Assembly (NCBI GenBank): GCA_964401335.1
Contig: CAYNYK010000007.1
Coordinates: 1 to 64,000 of the forward strand
DNA: 64,000 nucleotides
Reading direction: 5' to 3'
From: JAAYCU01 sp964401335
Lineage (GTDB): Bacteria; Planctomycetota; Phycisphaerae; UBA1845; PWPN01
Part shown: positions 9,231-18,375 of the stretch, in pieces
Numbering within the stretch: position 1 is the stretch's first letter
Layout of the letters: every line of letters begins with the position of its first letter
Program-made: the position numbers and the translations under genes
Notes under the pieces: generated by a model
What the model was told of the DNA's origin: nothing
The model's input: only the letters and a program-made list of their open reading frames with translations
Database searches by the model: none

Positions 9231-9395
9231 CGTTCGGAATAACGGCCCTCTCCCCTGCTCCCCCTCTCCCTCTCTCCCCATCGTTCTTTCATCCCTTACG
9301 GGATTATCCCTCGCCGGTCCGCCACGGCCCGCCCAGGCGAGGCAGGCGGGTAAACTGCTTCGGGCTGGTAACGGTACGGATACGCTCAACCAGGG

Positions 9396-10466
9396 TCAAT
9401 TCTGGCCGGGGCGATAACGGGCGAGACGATTGCGGATCAGTTCGGCCCTGGCCACGCTGCGACTCTGGCCGTCGAGCAACTGGCCGGTGCGTTTCTGCAG
9501 ATGGGCAGACTGGGTGGCAATGAACAACTCGCTGATGGTCTGCAGGTCGATATGCGTGATGCATTCCAGAACGATCCCCAGACGTAAATGCGAGAGCAGA
9601 TAAAGCGCCTCGTCCGTACTGATCGCCCGGGCATTCTGCAGGAGCCCCAGGGCCCGCCAAACGCGGTCCTGCAAAGCGGCGGCCTTGTCCGTCTTGAGCA
9701 TGGTCCGGGCCTGTCGCTCGTAATTAACGATGGACGGGATAACGTTCGTTTTGAAACTGTCCAGGATCTCTTCCTCGCTCTGGCCGAGGGTGATCTGATT
9801 GGAAACCTGAAAGAAATCCCCGATCGCCTCGGTCCCCTCGCCATACAAGCCGCGCACGGCCAGATGCATGTCCCGGGCGGCCCGGAACATTTTTTCCAGC
9901 TCATTGGTGAGTTTCAAGGCGGGCAAATGGAGCATCACCGAGACCCGCAGCCCCGTCCCCACGTTCGTCGGACAGGCGGTCAGGTAACCGTAATTCTTGT
10001 GGAACGCGAAATCCACCGCCGGTTCGAGCGTACTGTCAACCAGCATGATCTCGTTCCAGGCCTCGTCCAGGTTCATCCCTCGGCGCAAAACCTGCATGCG
10101 CAGATGGTCTTCCTCGTTGATCATCAGCGAGAGGGTTTCCGTCGGGCTGATGGCCACTCCCCGACAGCCCTCGCCCTCGGCATGTTGTCGGCTGATCAAA
10201 TGCCGTTCGACCAGCAGTTGCCGATCCACCGGTTCGCTTTTTTCGATATTGATGTAAAAGGTTTGTCGGCCAAAATCGCAACTGCGAATGGCTTGAAAGA
10301 GCAATTGCTCGATATTCCGCCGCTGCTCGGCGGTGGCCCGGCTCAGGAAAGGGAAACCTTCCACGTTACGGGCCAGCCGTACCCGCGAGGAAATGACCAC
10401 GTCGCCCATCGGCCCCCCGCCGGCCAACCACTCACCGCTGGACTTCAACAGATCGTCAATGGTCAT
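9396..10466 (-). CDS. mcsB: protein arginine kinase McsB
   Basis: A 356-residue phosphagen-kinase-fold enzyme that phosphorylates arginine side chains, marking proteins for ClpC-ClpP degradation in Gram-positive bacteria. The ATP/guanidino core is seen as ISSRVRLARN near residue 26, NEEDHLRMQVL in the middle, CPTNVGTGLR and VRGLYGEGTEA. It overlaps mcsA by four bases (ATGA), so the two are coupled. Neither ctsR nor clpC is next to them in this window, so the genes are away from the classical four-gene operon. Confidence 0.95.
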   Translation of the reverse strand: MTIDDLLKSSGEWLAGGGPMGDVVISSRVRLARNVEGFPFLSRATAEQRRNIEQLLFQAIRSCDFGRQTFYINIEKSEPVDRQLLVERHLISRQHAEGEGCRGVAISPTETLSLMINEEDHLRMQVLRRGMNLDEAWNEIMLVDSTLEPAVDFAFHKNYGYLTACPTNVGTGLRVSVMLHLPALKLTNELEKMFRAARDMHLAVRGLYGEGTEAIGDFFQVSNQITLGQSEEEILDSFKTNVIPSIVNYERQARTMLKTDKAAALQDRVWRALGLLQNARAISTDEALYLLSHLRLGIVLECITHIDLQTISELFIATQSAHLQKRTGQLLDGQSRSVARAELIRNRLARYRPGQN

Positions 10467-10948
10467 GAACGCTTCAACTCCTCAAGCCGGTCGCGCAACT
10501 TGGCGGCCTGCTCGTAATCCTCACGCTCCACGGCCTCGCGCAACTCCCGCTGTAACCGCTGCCGCTCCTGCTGCACCGGATCCACCTTGATCACCTGGCC
10601 CGGGGATTTGCCCTTGTGCCGTACATGGCCGTCCTGGGCCCGGGCGATTAATGCTTCCAACGGCTGCTCGAAGGCGTCGTAATCGTTCGGGCAACCGAGT
10701 AAGCCCTGGTTGCGAAATTCGAGGAAAGTCATGCCACACTGCGGACACTTGAGGTGGGCCATGGCCTGCACGCTGCTCTGCGAAGCCAGAAAGGAGTTCA
10801 ACACGTCATTAAGCGATACGTGCGGCTTGACCGCCACGCCCTCGGCGGAGGCACACTCCTCGCACAGGTGCCGTTCGCGTTTTTCATCCTTCAGCAGGTC
10901 CGTTAAATGGACGGTAGCGGTACGTTTTTTGCACATCTGACAGAGCAT
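10463..10948 (-). CDS. mcsA: McsA-like zinc-binding activator with UVR motif
   Basis: A 161-residue adaptor expected to bind and activate McsB. The N-terminus has CQMC and, about 24 residues later, CEEC; the middle has KCPQCG followed by GCPNDYDAF, together suggesting zinc sites. The C-terminal UVR motif, around residues 125-158 (LREAVEREDYEQAAKLRDRL), is the part shared with UvrB and UvrC. It is translationally coupled to mcsB. Confidence 0.92.
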   Translation of the reverse strand: MLCQMCKKRTATVHLTDLLKDEKRERHLCEECASAEGVAVKPHVSLNDVLNSFLASQSSVQAMAHLKCPQCGMTFLEFRNQGLLGCPNDYDAFEQPLEALIARAQDGHVRHKGKSPGQVIKVDPVQQERQRLQRELREAVEREDYEQAAKLRDRLEELKRS

Positions 10949-11317
10949 GAGTCAACCTTTACCCGGTCCGGCCTGTTCAAATAAATTCTAGACCTACTCG
11001 TATATATCGTCAAGATAAGTAGTGGATTCCACCCACCGGGATCGATCTTTCCCATTTTTTTACATACATACTCGACCGGATGGCATAGGCAGGCCCATGT
11101 CGCGCCGCGGCGGGACAAGGATTTACCCGTGGCTTCACGGCCGAACGGTATGATACGATCATTCCCAAGTATACCGGAATCCGCCATGTTGCCTTTTTTC
11201 GGATGCACGCATGACCCAAATCGACCAAAACATTTCCTTGCCAGATGACCGTCAAACTACGATAATGCAGGCCCGAATCGTTTTGTGCGGAAGTTCTTTT
11301 AATCTGGAGTGCATACG
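10949..11317. other. intergenic between mcsA and DUF1080 gene
   Basis: Divergent upstream region of about 370 bases. The right part holds the promoter listed separately; nothing else is recognised. The ORFs in it lack ribosome-binding sites. Confidence 0.5.
11238..11266 (+). promoter_or_regulatory. putative sigma-70 promoter of DUF1080 gene
   Basis: TTGCCA (11238-11243) and GATAAT (11261-11266) are spaced by exactly 17 bases, each one mismatch from consensus. The start point would be near 11273, giving a leader of about 45 bases before ATG 11318. Confidence 0.6.
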
Positions 11318-12661
11318 ATGTTACGCAACTATCTGACGGGTGTATCGGTCCTTACGATTCTCGTGGTTGGCGCGGGCTGGACGATCACATCGGCCCAGGA
11401 AAATGCGCCTCCGGCCGCCGAAAATAAAGCGGAAACCGTACCACCCGAGTTACTCGGGGCCTGGAACATCGCCCTCGGCGATCCGGCCGAGCGCACCCTG
11501 CCTTGCTGGATGAGCATCGAACAAAAAGATGGGAAACTCACCGCCCGTTATAACTCCTGGGCGGCCGGCATGCAGTATATCCCCGTGGAGTTCAAGGACG
11601 GAAAAATCTCCTTTGCCTGCTGGACACCGGGCATCAAGGGAAAAGACTTCTGGACCGGAACCCTCAAACTCCAGGAACGACCGGGCCGCCAAGGCCGCAG
11701 AGCAGGCCAGTTGAACGCCACTATCGAAGGCACCGCCCGCGGCGAAAACGATGAGAAAACCCGCCCCTGGACGGCCCGCCGACAAGTCATCCGCGTAAAC
11801 ACGACCGGAACGTGGATCATTGAGAACGTGGAAGGCCTGCCCAAGACAGAACGCAAGCTGCTGCTGAAACAGGAGAACTGGCGCGTGCAAGGCCGCCTCA
11901 TCGACGGGGAGCACGGCGAGAAGCTGGCCGATAGCCGACTACGAGGCGGCGAACTGACGGCCACCGTGCCCATGCGCGGCGCCGGTCAGGAGACGGTTCA
12001 GTTCAACCTGAAAGCGACGATCAAGGGCGATATCCTCGACGGCGCGTTTATCGATGGAGAAAAACAATACCCCTTCACCGCCCGTCGTGAACGGCAATGG
12101 GAATCGCCTATCCAATTGTTCAACGGCGAAAATCTGGACGGTTGGACGGTGAAAGCCTGGGAAAAACGCGACGGTTTCAACTGGCAAGTAACGGACGGCG
12201 CGCTCTGCACCCCTAAGCCGGGCAAGGACATCGTGACCGAACGCAAGTTCGACGATTTCAAGTTGCGCCTGGAGTTCAAGGTCCCTCCCGGCGGCAACAG
12301 CGGTGTGTATCTGCGCGGGCGGCACGAGGTCCAGGTCGCCGACAGTTTCGGCAAACCGCTGAGCCCCGACTGCTGCGGGGCCGTCTACGGGCGTATCATC
12401 CCATCGGTCAACGCCTGCAAAAAACCTGACGAATGGCAAAGCTACGAGATCACCCTGATTGGCATGTATCTCACGGTCAAATTCAACGATCAGATCATCA
12501 TCGACAACCAGTTGCTCGAAGGCATGACCGGCGGGGCGCTTGACAATGACGATAACGAACCCGGACCGATCTACCTGCAAGGCGATCATAGTGCGATTTG
12601 CTATCGCAATATCCAGATCACCCCGGCCAAGGCCCCCGTGCCGCCGGAAGGTTTGGAATAA
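11318..12661 (+). CDS. secreted DUF1080 (3-keto-disaccharide hydrolase-type) protein
   Basis: A 447-residue exported protein. The signal peptide has a hydrophobic core GVSVLTILVVGAGWT and an ASA-like cleavage region near SAQEN. Residues about 45-255 form two related beta-rich segments of unknown fold (each ending in TARR). The C-terminal DUF1080 domain begins at LFNGENLDGW and shows PPGGNSGVYLRG, EVQV, EWQSYEI and GPIYLQGD, the conserved jelly-roll core. DUF1080 proteins are abundant in Planctomycetota and some hydrolyse 3-keto-glycosides. ATG 11318 is preferred to GTG 11309 because CTGGAG ends nine bases before it. Confidence 0.88.
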   Translation: MLRNYLTGVSVLTILVVGAGWTITSAQENAPPAAENKAETVPPELLGAWNIALGDPAERTLPCWMSIEQKDGKLTARYNSWAAGMQYIPVEFKDGKISFACWTPGIKGKDFWTGTLKLQERPGRQGRRAGQLNATIEGTARGENDEKTRPWTARRQVIRVNTTGTWIIENVEGLPKTERKLLLKQENWRVQGRLIDGEHGEKLADSRLRGGELTATVPMRGAGQETVQFNLKATIKGDILDGAFIDGEKQYPFTARRERQWESPIQLFNGENLDGWTVKAWEKRDGFNWQVTDGALCTPKPGKDIVTERKFDDFKLRLEFKVPPGGNSGVYLRGRHEVQVADSFGKPLSPDCCGAVYGRIIPSVNACKKPDEWQSYEITLIGMYLTVKFNDQIIIDNQLLEGMTGGALDNDDNEPGPIYLQGDHSAICYRNIQITPAKAPVPPEGLE

Positions 12662-12795
12662 AATCCATCGGCCGAGTTACGAAGACATCGTGGAAAGGGC
12701 ATCTCGTAAAAGTTTTGTTCGACCATAAGTTATTTATTAAAAAGTATTTAGGGATTTTATGCACATAAATAAGACGAAATTTTGTAACCTAACAC

Positions 12796-12823
12796 TTGCC
12801 AAACTTCCGATCGTGAATATACT
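12796..12823 (+). promoter_or_regulatory. recA promoter
   Basis: TTGCCA (12796-12801), 16-base spacer, TATACT (12818-12823), each one mismatch from the sigma-70 consensus. A palindrome, ACTTCCG (12803-12809) and CGGAAGT (12826-12832), brackets the -10 and the expected start point, where a repressor would block transcription. Confidence 0.65.
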
Positions 12824-12867
12824 GGCGGAAGTGTTGTTTGGAAGTATATCTTTTTCAGGGCACAAAC

Positions 12868-13986
12868 ATGACTGACAAAACCGCAAGCAATCGCGAACAG
12901 GCTTTGGATCGGGCACTGGCCCAGATTGAAAAGAGTTTCGGCAAGGGGTCGATCATGAAACTGGACGAGGACCGTCCGGCGGTGCGTGACGGCCTCAGCA
13001 CCGGCGCACTATCGCTGGACCTGGCCTTGGGGGGAACGGGGATACCGCGGGGGCGGATCGTGGAGTTCTTCGGCCCTGAGTCGAGCGGAAAAACCACCCT
13101 GGCTCTTCACGTGGTGGCTTCCGCGCAGCGGGCCGGCGGGGTAGCCGCCGTCGTTGATGCCGAGCACGCCCTCGATCCGACCTGGGCAAGACGCTGCGGC
13201 GTTAAACTGGACGAACTGCTGGTCAGCCAGCCGGAATCCGGCGAGCAGGCCATGGACATCGTGGAAATGCTGGTCCGTTCCGGAGCGGTCGATTGTATCG
13301 TGGTGGATTCGGTTGCCGCCCTGGTGCCCAAGGCCGAGTTGGAAGGGGAAATGGGGCAATCGCACGTCGGCTTGCAGGCCCGCCTGATGAGTCAGGGGCT
13401 GCGCAAGTTGACCGGCATCGTGGCGAAAAGTCGTTGCCTGGTCATTTTCATCAACCAGATTCGCGAGAAGATCGGGGTGATGTTCGGCAACCCGGAAACC
13501 ACGCCAGGCGGCCGTGCCTTGAAGTTCTACGCCTCGATCCGCCTCGACATCCGACGTATCACCACGCTCAAGGAGGGCGAAACCGCGGTCGGCAACCGGG
13601 TGCGGGCCAAGGTGGTCAAGAACAAGGTGGCCGCCCCCTTCAAATGGGCGGAGTTCGACATCATGTTCGACAGCGGCATCAGCACCGAAGGCGACCTACT
13701 GGATATGGCGGTCGAAGACAATCTTATCGATAAAACCGGCGCCTGGTTCAGCTATGGCTCAGCTCGACTTGGACAGGGGCGGGAAAACAGCAAGCTGTTT
13801 CTCCGGGACAATCCCGAGCTGGCCGCTGAAATCCGACAAAAAATTCTGGCCAAGCGTGGTCTGACCGATATTGGAGCAAAACCGGAGACGGCCGGTGAAA
13901 CGGGCAAAAGCAAAACAGAAAGCGAGACCGCGCCCCCCGAACCCAAGGGAAAAACCTCACCCAAAAAAGCCAAAGGACGCCGTTGA
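12868..13986 (+). CDS. recA: recombinase RecA
   Basis: Forms ATP-dependent filaments on single-stranded DNA for strand exchange and SOS signalling. The 372 residues show the Walker A motif GPESSGKTT (about residue 65), Walker B IVVDSVAAL, the L1/L2-adjacent EGEMGQSHVGLQARLMSQ and INQIREKIGVMFGNPETTPGG. The C-terminal tail is lysine- and glutamate-rich and ends KKAKGRR. Start ATG 12868 gives the normal N-terminus (REQALDRALAQIEKSFGKGS). No recX or lexA is adjacent. Confidence 0.98.
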   Translation: MTDKTASNREQALDRALAQIEKSFGKGSIMKLDEDRPAVRDGLSTGALSLDLALGGTGIPRGRIVEFFGPESSGKTTLALHVVASAQRAGGVAAVVDAEHALDPTWARRCGVKLDELLVSQPESGEQAMDIVEMLVRSGAVDCIVVDSVAALVPKAELEGEMGQSHVGLQARLMSQGLRKLTGIVAKSRCLVIFINQIREKIGVMFGNPETTPGGRALKFYASIRLDIRRITTLKEGETAVGNRVRAKVVKNKVAAPFKWAEFDIMFDSGISTEGDLLDMAVEDNLIDKTGAWFSYGSARLGQGRENSKLFLRDNPELAAEIRQKILAKRGLTDIGAKPETAGETGKSKTESETAPPEPKGKTSPKKAKGRR

Positions 13987-14218
13987 TCACAGCATATCGC
14001 GCGGCAGATGGCCCCTTCAGACAGAATACCGGCGTCGAGCCGGCATCCCGTTTATGGGTACTTTCGTGCGTGGAAAGACTTCTCACGGTCAGCACCCACA
14101 AGCTTCGTACGCCCTGGGCGCACAAAGCTTGAAGGTGCCACACGGTTCGCTTTCGCTGTCGATGTTTATTTTTTCATTCTTGCCAAGGCTTAGGGCCGCA
14201 ACCGACACTGATCCGTTA

Positions 14219-15058
14219 CTACCGTTGTCCACCCAGGGATTCGAGTAGAGCAATGGCGGCCTGAATGTCCGCGAAGCGATCGGGGCCGGCCTCCCGCTCG
14301 ATGACCAGGGGACCGGCGTAACCGACTTCACGCAGTTTCGTCACGACACCGGGGATATTCGCATCGCCGGTACCGAGGACTACATCCTGTCCCCATTCCT
14401 CACCAGGCTTGGCTGACCACTTGCCATCCTTCATGTGGACATGGGCGATTTTATCCTTGAGGACATCGATCGCTTTGATCGGCTCGCCCACGCCGTAGAG
14501 AATCATATTGGCCGGATCGAAGTTGACCCGGATATTAGGCCGGTCTACCTCGGCGATAAAGTCGGCCAGGGCCTCGGCTTTTTCCTGACCAGTTTCCATG
14601 AGCAGAGTCAGGCCTCGCTCGCCCAGATCGTCACAAATCCGCTTAAGCCTATCGACCATGACGGCGTATTTCGGATGGCTCTTTTCGTGGGGTACGAAAC
14701 CGATATGCGTGGCCAGCATTTCGACCCCGAGTTCCTGGGTGATATTCGCGACTGCCACGGTCTTGGCGTAACGTTTTTGCCAGGTATCATCATGTATGTA
14801 CCCGCCGGTACGGGCGATGGTTTGAATGGTCGTATAGTCCTCCCCAAATTCACCAAATCCGACACACATGGCGCTGACCGTCAGACCGCTGCCCTTGACG
14901 GTGGAGATGGTTTTGTCCGGGTCGGCCAGTTCCTTGGGGCTCATGATGCCGACCTGTACCAGTCGGAGGCCCAACTCGTTCTTGATGACCTTCAAGGTCT
15001 CACCAAGATCGGGGATTTGCAGCGACCAGGTTACCATGCCGATCTGATAGGGTTTCAT
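14219..15058 (-). CDS. sugar phosphate isomerase/epimerase (AP-endonuclease-2-type TIM barrel)
   Basis: A 279-residue xylose-isomerase-like TIM barrel protein. Characteristic parts are the N-terminal IGMVTWSLQ, LATHIGFVP, LLMETGQEKAEAL, VNFDPANMILYG and HVHMKDGKW, which supply the acidic and His metal ligands at the barrel mouth, and a C-terminal EREAG. No signal peptide, so cytoplasmic. ATG 15058 has AAGGAGAG about eight bases upstream. Families of this type isomerise or epimerise sugars in catabolic pathways; the substrate is not evident. Confidence 0.88.
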   Translation of the reverse strand: MKPYQIGMVTWSLQIPDLGETLKVIKNELGLRLVQVGIMSPKELADPDKTISTVKGSGLTVSAMCVGFGEFGEDYTTIQTIARTGGYIHDDTWQKRYAKTVAVANITQELGVEMLATHIGFVPHEKSHPKYAVMVDRLKRICDDLGERGLTLLMETGQEKAEALADFIAEVDRPNIRVNFDPANMILYGVGEPIKAIDVLKDKIAHVHMKDGKWSAKPGEEWGQDVVLGTGDANIPGVVTKLREVGYAGPLVIEREAGPDRFADIQAAIALLESLGGQR

Positions 15059-15185
15059 GAAAGCTCTCTCCTTGAAAAGTGGCTCGATATTCCGCTTCAT
15101 TCGTCATCAACAAGTCATCAGTTATGCGAATGACAGAGAGATGAAGGGAATGAGTGACCGAGATAAAAAACGCCGAGCAATTGAA

Positions 15186-15246
15186 TCTCTCCTTCTCTCT
15201 GTCTCTCCGTCCCTCCGTCTCTCCCTCTCTCCCTCCCTCACTCACT
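15186..15246. repeat. polypyrimidine tract
   Basis: A low-complexity run of C and T with period-like TCTC/CCTC units on the plus strand, between the 3' end of rlmN and the isomerase-like gene. As RNA from the minus strand it would be a long G/A stretch. It has no coding content; slippage-prone. Confidence 0.7.
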
Positions 15247-15259
15247 CAAGCGGCTATCC

Positions 15260-16333
15260 TCATCCTCTCGCGGAATCACCTTTCGGCCTGCCGGCCGCCC
15301 GCCGCAATTGCCCGCAGGCCGCATCGATGTCCAGCCCACGACTCTTGCGCACATGCGCGTTGACCCCGCGCTCGCGGAGCTGTTGCACAAACCAGTGGGT
15401 CGCCGAACTGTCCGGGCGCTTAAAATCCAGGCCCGATACGGGATTATACCGGATCAGGTTGACATTGCAGCGCATCTTCCGGCATAGGGTCACCAGACGA
15501 TGGGCGTGCTCGACCTGGTCATTGACCCCGCCCAACAGCAAGTATTCGATCGTTACTTCGCGGCCGGTAATCTTGAAATAATCGCGGACGGCCTGAACCA
15601 GTTCGTCGATGGTCGCATACTTGGCCCAGGGGATGAGTTCCTTGCGCAGCTCGTCGGTCGGAGCGTGGAGCGAGATCGCCAGGTTGATCTGTAAATCCTC
15701 GCCGGCCAGTTGACGAATCTGCTTGGGCAAGCCGACGGTGCTGATCGTGATCTTGCGGGCCCCGATATTCAGGCCCCAATCGGCGTTGATAATCCGGATG
15801 GCCTTAATCACGTTATTGTAGTTGGCCAGCGGCTCGCCGATGCCCATGACCACGATATTGCTCAGGCGTTCGCCCTGGCTTTCGCTCAGCCGGGCGAGGG
15901 TAACGACCTGCTCGACGATCTCGCCGGCTTTCAGTTGACGTTGAAGTCCACCCTGGCCGCTGGCACAAAAAACGCACCGGACAGGACAGCCGACCTGGCT
16001 GGAGATGCAGGCCGTCCGTCGCTTTTCATCAGGGATTAACACACACTCGGAAGTCGCCTCGTCCGGCCAGCGAAGCAGAAGTTTAAGAGTATGATCGCCG
16101 GCTTCCCGCCGGTCAGCCTGCGCGGCGGTAGTGATCGTCCAGTGTTCAGCCAACTGCTGACGCAGCGGCTTGGAAAGATTACTCATGGTCGCGAAACTAT
16201 CCGCCCCATGCTTGTAGACCCACTCGAAGACCTGTTTCGCCCGGTAGGCCGGCAGGTCGTGATCCGCACAGAAGGCGGCAAACTCATCGAGCGTTACGCC
16301 AAGCAGGTGTTTCTTTTCCGGTTCGGATACCAT
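15260..16333 (-). CDS. rlmN: 23S rRNA (adenine2503-C2)-methyltransferase / tRNA A37 methyltransferase
   Basis: Radical SAM enzyme that methylates C2 of A2503 in 23S rRNA and A37 in some tRNAs. The 357 residues match the family. The [4Fe-4S]-binding CxxxCxxC is read as CPVRCVFC within ISSQVGCPVRCVFCASG; other markers are ECVLIPDEKR, VVMGIGEPLANY, ISTVGLP, LAISLHAP and EYLLLGGVND. The N-terminus from ATG 16333 (EPEKKHLLGVTLDEF) is family-like; longer starts add 50 residues of no recognisable sequence. Confidence 0.96.
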   Translation of the reverse strand: MVSEPEKKHLLGVTLDEFAAFCADHDLPAYRAKQVFEWVYKHGADSFATMSNLSKPLRQQLAEHWTITTAAQADRREAGDHTLKLLLRWPDEATSECVLIPDEKRRTACISSQVGCPVRCVFCASGQGGLQRQLKAGEIVEQVVTLARLSESQGERLSNIVVMGIGEPLANYNNVIKAIRIINADWGLNIGARKITISTVGLPKQIRQLAGEDLQINLAISLHAPTDELRKELIPWAKYATIDELVQAVRDYFKITGREVTIEYLLLGGVNDQVEHAHRLVTLCRKMRCNVNLIRYNPVSGLDFKRPDSSATHWFVQQLRERGVNAHVRKSRGLDIDAACGQLRRAAGRPKGDSARG

Positions 16334-16579
16334 GGCAGATAACCATATCCACCCCGGCATGAAAAGCAATATCGAGCGAATATCGGACCTGGCCGCCGGT
16401 ACATCCGAGGAAAGGTCGTACGAGAATTCCAACTTACTTGGGATTATTCGTGATCGACGCCGCGGGCTTAAAAGCACGGGCATACTCTTCTTCTACCACG
16501 GTAGGACCAGAGTCTGCCCATGCCACCTTGCCCCTCCATCTCGGATACACTCCTCCACCGCCCCAGATGGATTCGTTCG

Positions 16580-17473
16580 TTACTCCCCTTTTTGAAGGAA
16601 TATGCTCAGGATAACAAAGCATACCAATCCACTGATGACATACGTACCCGTCTCGCCTCCCGGAAGCGGCTTGATACAGAAAGCGAGCATGAGGGAGAAA
16701 ATAAGGGTGAGGACGCCGGCCAGGGCGGTCGAGATGCCCACGATTTCGAGTAACGGTTTCCCGATTAAAAGGCTTTGCCCCCGGATTTTATAGTGCAGCG
16801 CCGTACGCTTGACTGTCTGAGTCACGGTATACGGCGAATCGAAAGACAGGCCGAGTTCGTCACTGGGCGCGAATTTCGCCCCGCTTCCGTTGCGGGCCGC
16901 AAACAGTTGGGCATAAACCGGATTGTCGAATTCAAAAAGATGTGGACCTTTCATCCTTACGCCTTTCATACGCGAGGCGTGGCGATGGTCCAGGAGTCGC
17001 TGGGGAAGATAATGATCCAGCACGTAAACGATCGGTAAAACCCAGATAAACGGAAGCAGGACAAACCCGATAAATAATGCCAGTGCGAAGTTAACCTCTC
17101 CCACCGCATCCAGTACGGGCTCATACCCCAGAATCAACATGGCCGAGATCAAAGCAGCCACAAAGGTGGATATTTTAATCATCAACAAGCGTTTCCGCCT
17201 ATATTCTTTTTCGTGAGCGACGCATTCCGGGCAAACGCAGAAATCCAACGAGGCCGATTGGGATTCGGTCACGCGATACCCCGCGGAATGATATTTGCGA
17301 ACATACGACCATTTGGCCGTCGCCATATTAGTAGTGGGAGCCAGACAACACGTGCAGACCGCCGGAATATTGAAACGATTGCATTGCGAATCCCAAGGCT
17401 GCGCAACGTTGACCTCCACGACCTCCTGTTTATCCATGATGCCATGAACCGCCGCGGCTTGTGAGGTGGACAT
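16580..17473 (-). CDS. hypothetical membrane protein with N-terminal cysteine motifs
   Basis: 297 residues, unknown function. Two pairs of CxxC, CTCC (about residue 41) and CVCPEC (about residue 77), suggest a zinc ribbon on the N-terminal side. Four hydrophobic segments follow: STFVAALISAMLILGY and FALALFIGFVLLPFIWVLP near residues 103-150, and two near 250-295 (ILEIVGIS-type and YVISGLVCFVILSIFL). Between them lies a soluble stretch with VRMKGPHLFEFDNPVYAQLF. Ribosome-binding site AAGGAGATGG precedes ATG 17473. It stands alone between rlmN and a remnant-rich region. Confidence 0.75.
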   Translation of the reverse strand: MSTSQAAAVHGIMDKQEVVEVNVAQPWDSQCNRFNIPAVCTCCLAPTTNMATAKWSYVRKYHSAGYRVTESQSASLDFCVCPECVAHEKEYRRKRLLMIKISTFVAALISAMLILGYEPVLDAVGEVNFALALFIGFVLLPFIWVLPIVYVLDHYLPQRLLDHRHASRMKGVRMKGPHLFEFDNPVYAQLFAARNGSGAKFAPSDELGLSFDSPYTVTQTVKRTALHYKIRGQSLLIGKPLLEIVGISTALAGVLTLIFSLMLAFCIKPLPGGETGTYVISGLVCFVILSIFLQKGE

Positions 17474-18375
17474 ACCATCTCCTTCATGATCGGCAACAGT
17501 CGAGTTACCGGAACCTGCCAGCCCGGATAGGTTACCGGGCGTTTAAAATACGACTTGCCCTCACACCTAAGAATTATCGTGAGCGGATTGAAGACAAGCC
17601 CCATCTTCAATCGGCAGGGCGCGGTCCATATTTTGTTAATCTCTTCTTGAAATACCTATCTTGCTCGCCGCGAGCGGGATTATCGGCAAGAGTTGCGTGC
17701 AACCGTGCGCAGGGTGTCTATTAGGGACGCGATCAATGGGGGATACCCGACCGGGGAGGAATCATCTCTTGATCTTTTTCCAATCGGCCAATAAGCGTTC
17801 GAGGCCGATATCGGTCGGAGGATGGTTGAGGAGTTTGTCGAACACGTTCGGAAAGAATGAACGCTATACCTGCCACCCTGATGGACCTGCTTGGGCTTAG
17901 GCGACAGGCAGGGTATCCGTGGCAACCGTGAGGGAGGGAACGGGTTCGCCATGCTTACGAAGGGACTTCACATGTGCTTGGACAGCTTCGCGAATGAATC
18001 TTTTCACTTGCTTCATTGTTTCACTACAGGATAGCCGGTCGGGTAGATCCGGTACATAGCGGCGTGCGCCCATCTTCTCCAATCCGCATAAAAACAGCAC
18101 GGCCGCCGTTGTCGCGTAGCGCCGCGCGTTGGGACGTACGGGACTTAGCTGTACACCCCAGAGCCATGCCAGCAATGCGGCGACCACAAGCAGCAGACCC
18201 ACCGCCGGCAGATAGGCATATTTGTCCGAGGGATCACGGTGGTAAATCCGATGATCCCCATCGTGGGCAAAATCCCAGGAAAAAGAACAACCAACCGACC
18301 AGCAAAACCTGAGTCGACCGCCATGAGGGGACCAGTAGTGGGATCAAAAGGCCCGTGCCAATCACGCCGAGACCA
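17474..18375. other. remnant-rich stretch without intact genes
   Basis: About 900 bases. Minus-strand pieces that look like worn protein ends are at 17770-17872 (peptide ending LERLLADWKKIKR before a stop) and the HicB-like segment listed separately. Neither has a full-length partner. The rest shows no coding or RNA signal. Confidence 0.5.
17897..18073 (-). pseudogene. HicB-like antitoxin, N-terminally truncated
   Basis: 58 residues beginning MGARRYVPDLPDRLS and continuing MKQVKRFIREAVQAHVKSL, then HGEPVPS. This matches the pattern of HicB antitoxins, whose YVPDLPGC strand is followed by a helix with IREAI and a GEPIP turn. The first beta strand of the HicB fold is missing, and no HicA toxin lies on either side, so it is read as a decayed toxin-antitoxin module. 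A GGAGA stands just before the ATG, so a short product remains possible. Confidence 0.55.

Noticed and set aside
14000..14218. Small gene between recA and the isomerase-like gene (recX candidate)
   Set aside because: Frames there are short, lack ribosome-binding sites and show no RecX-like helical repeats.
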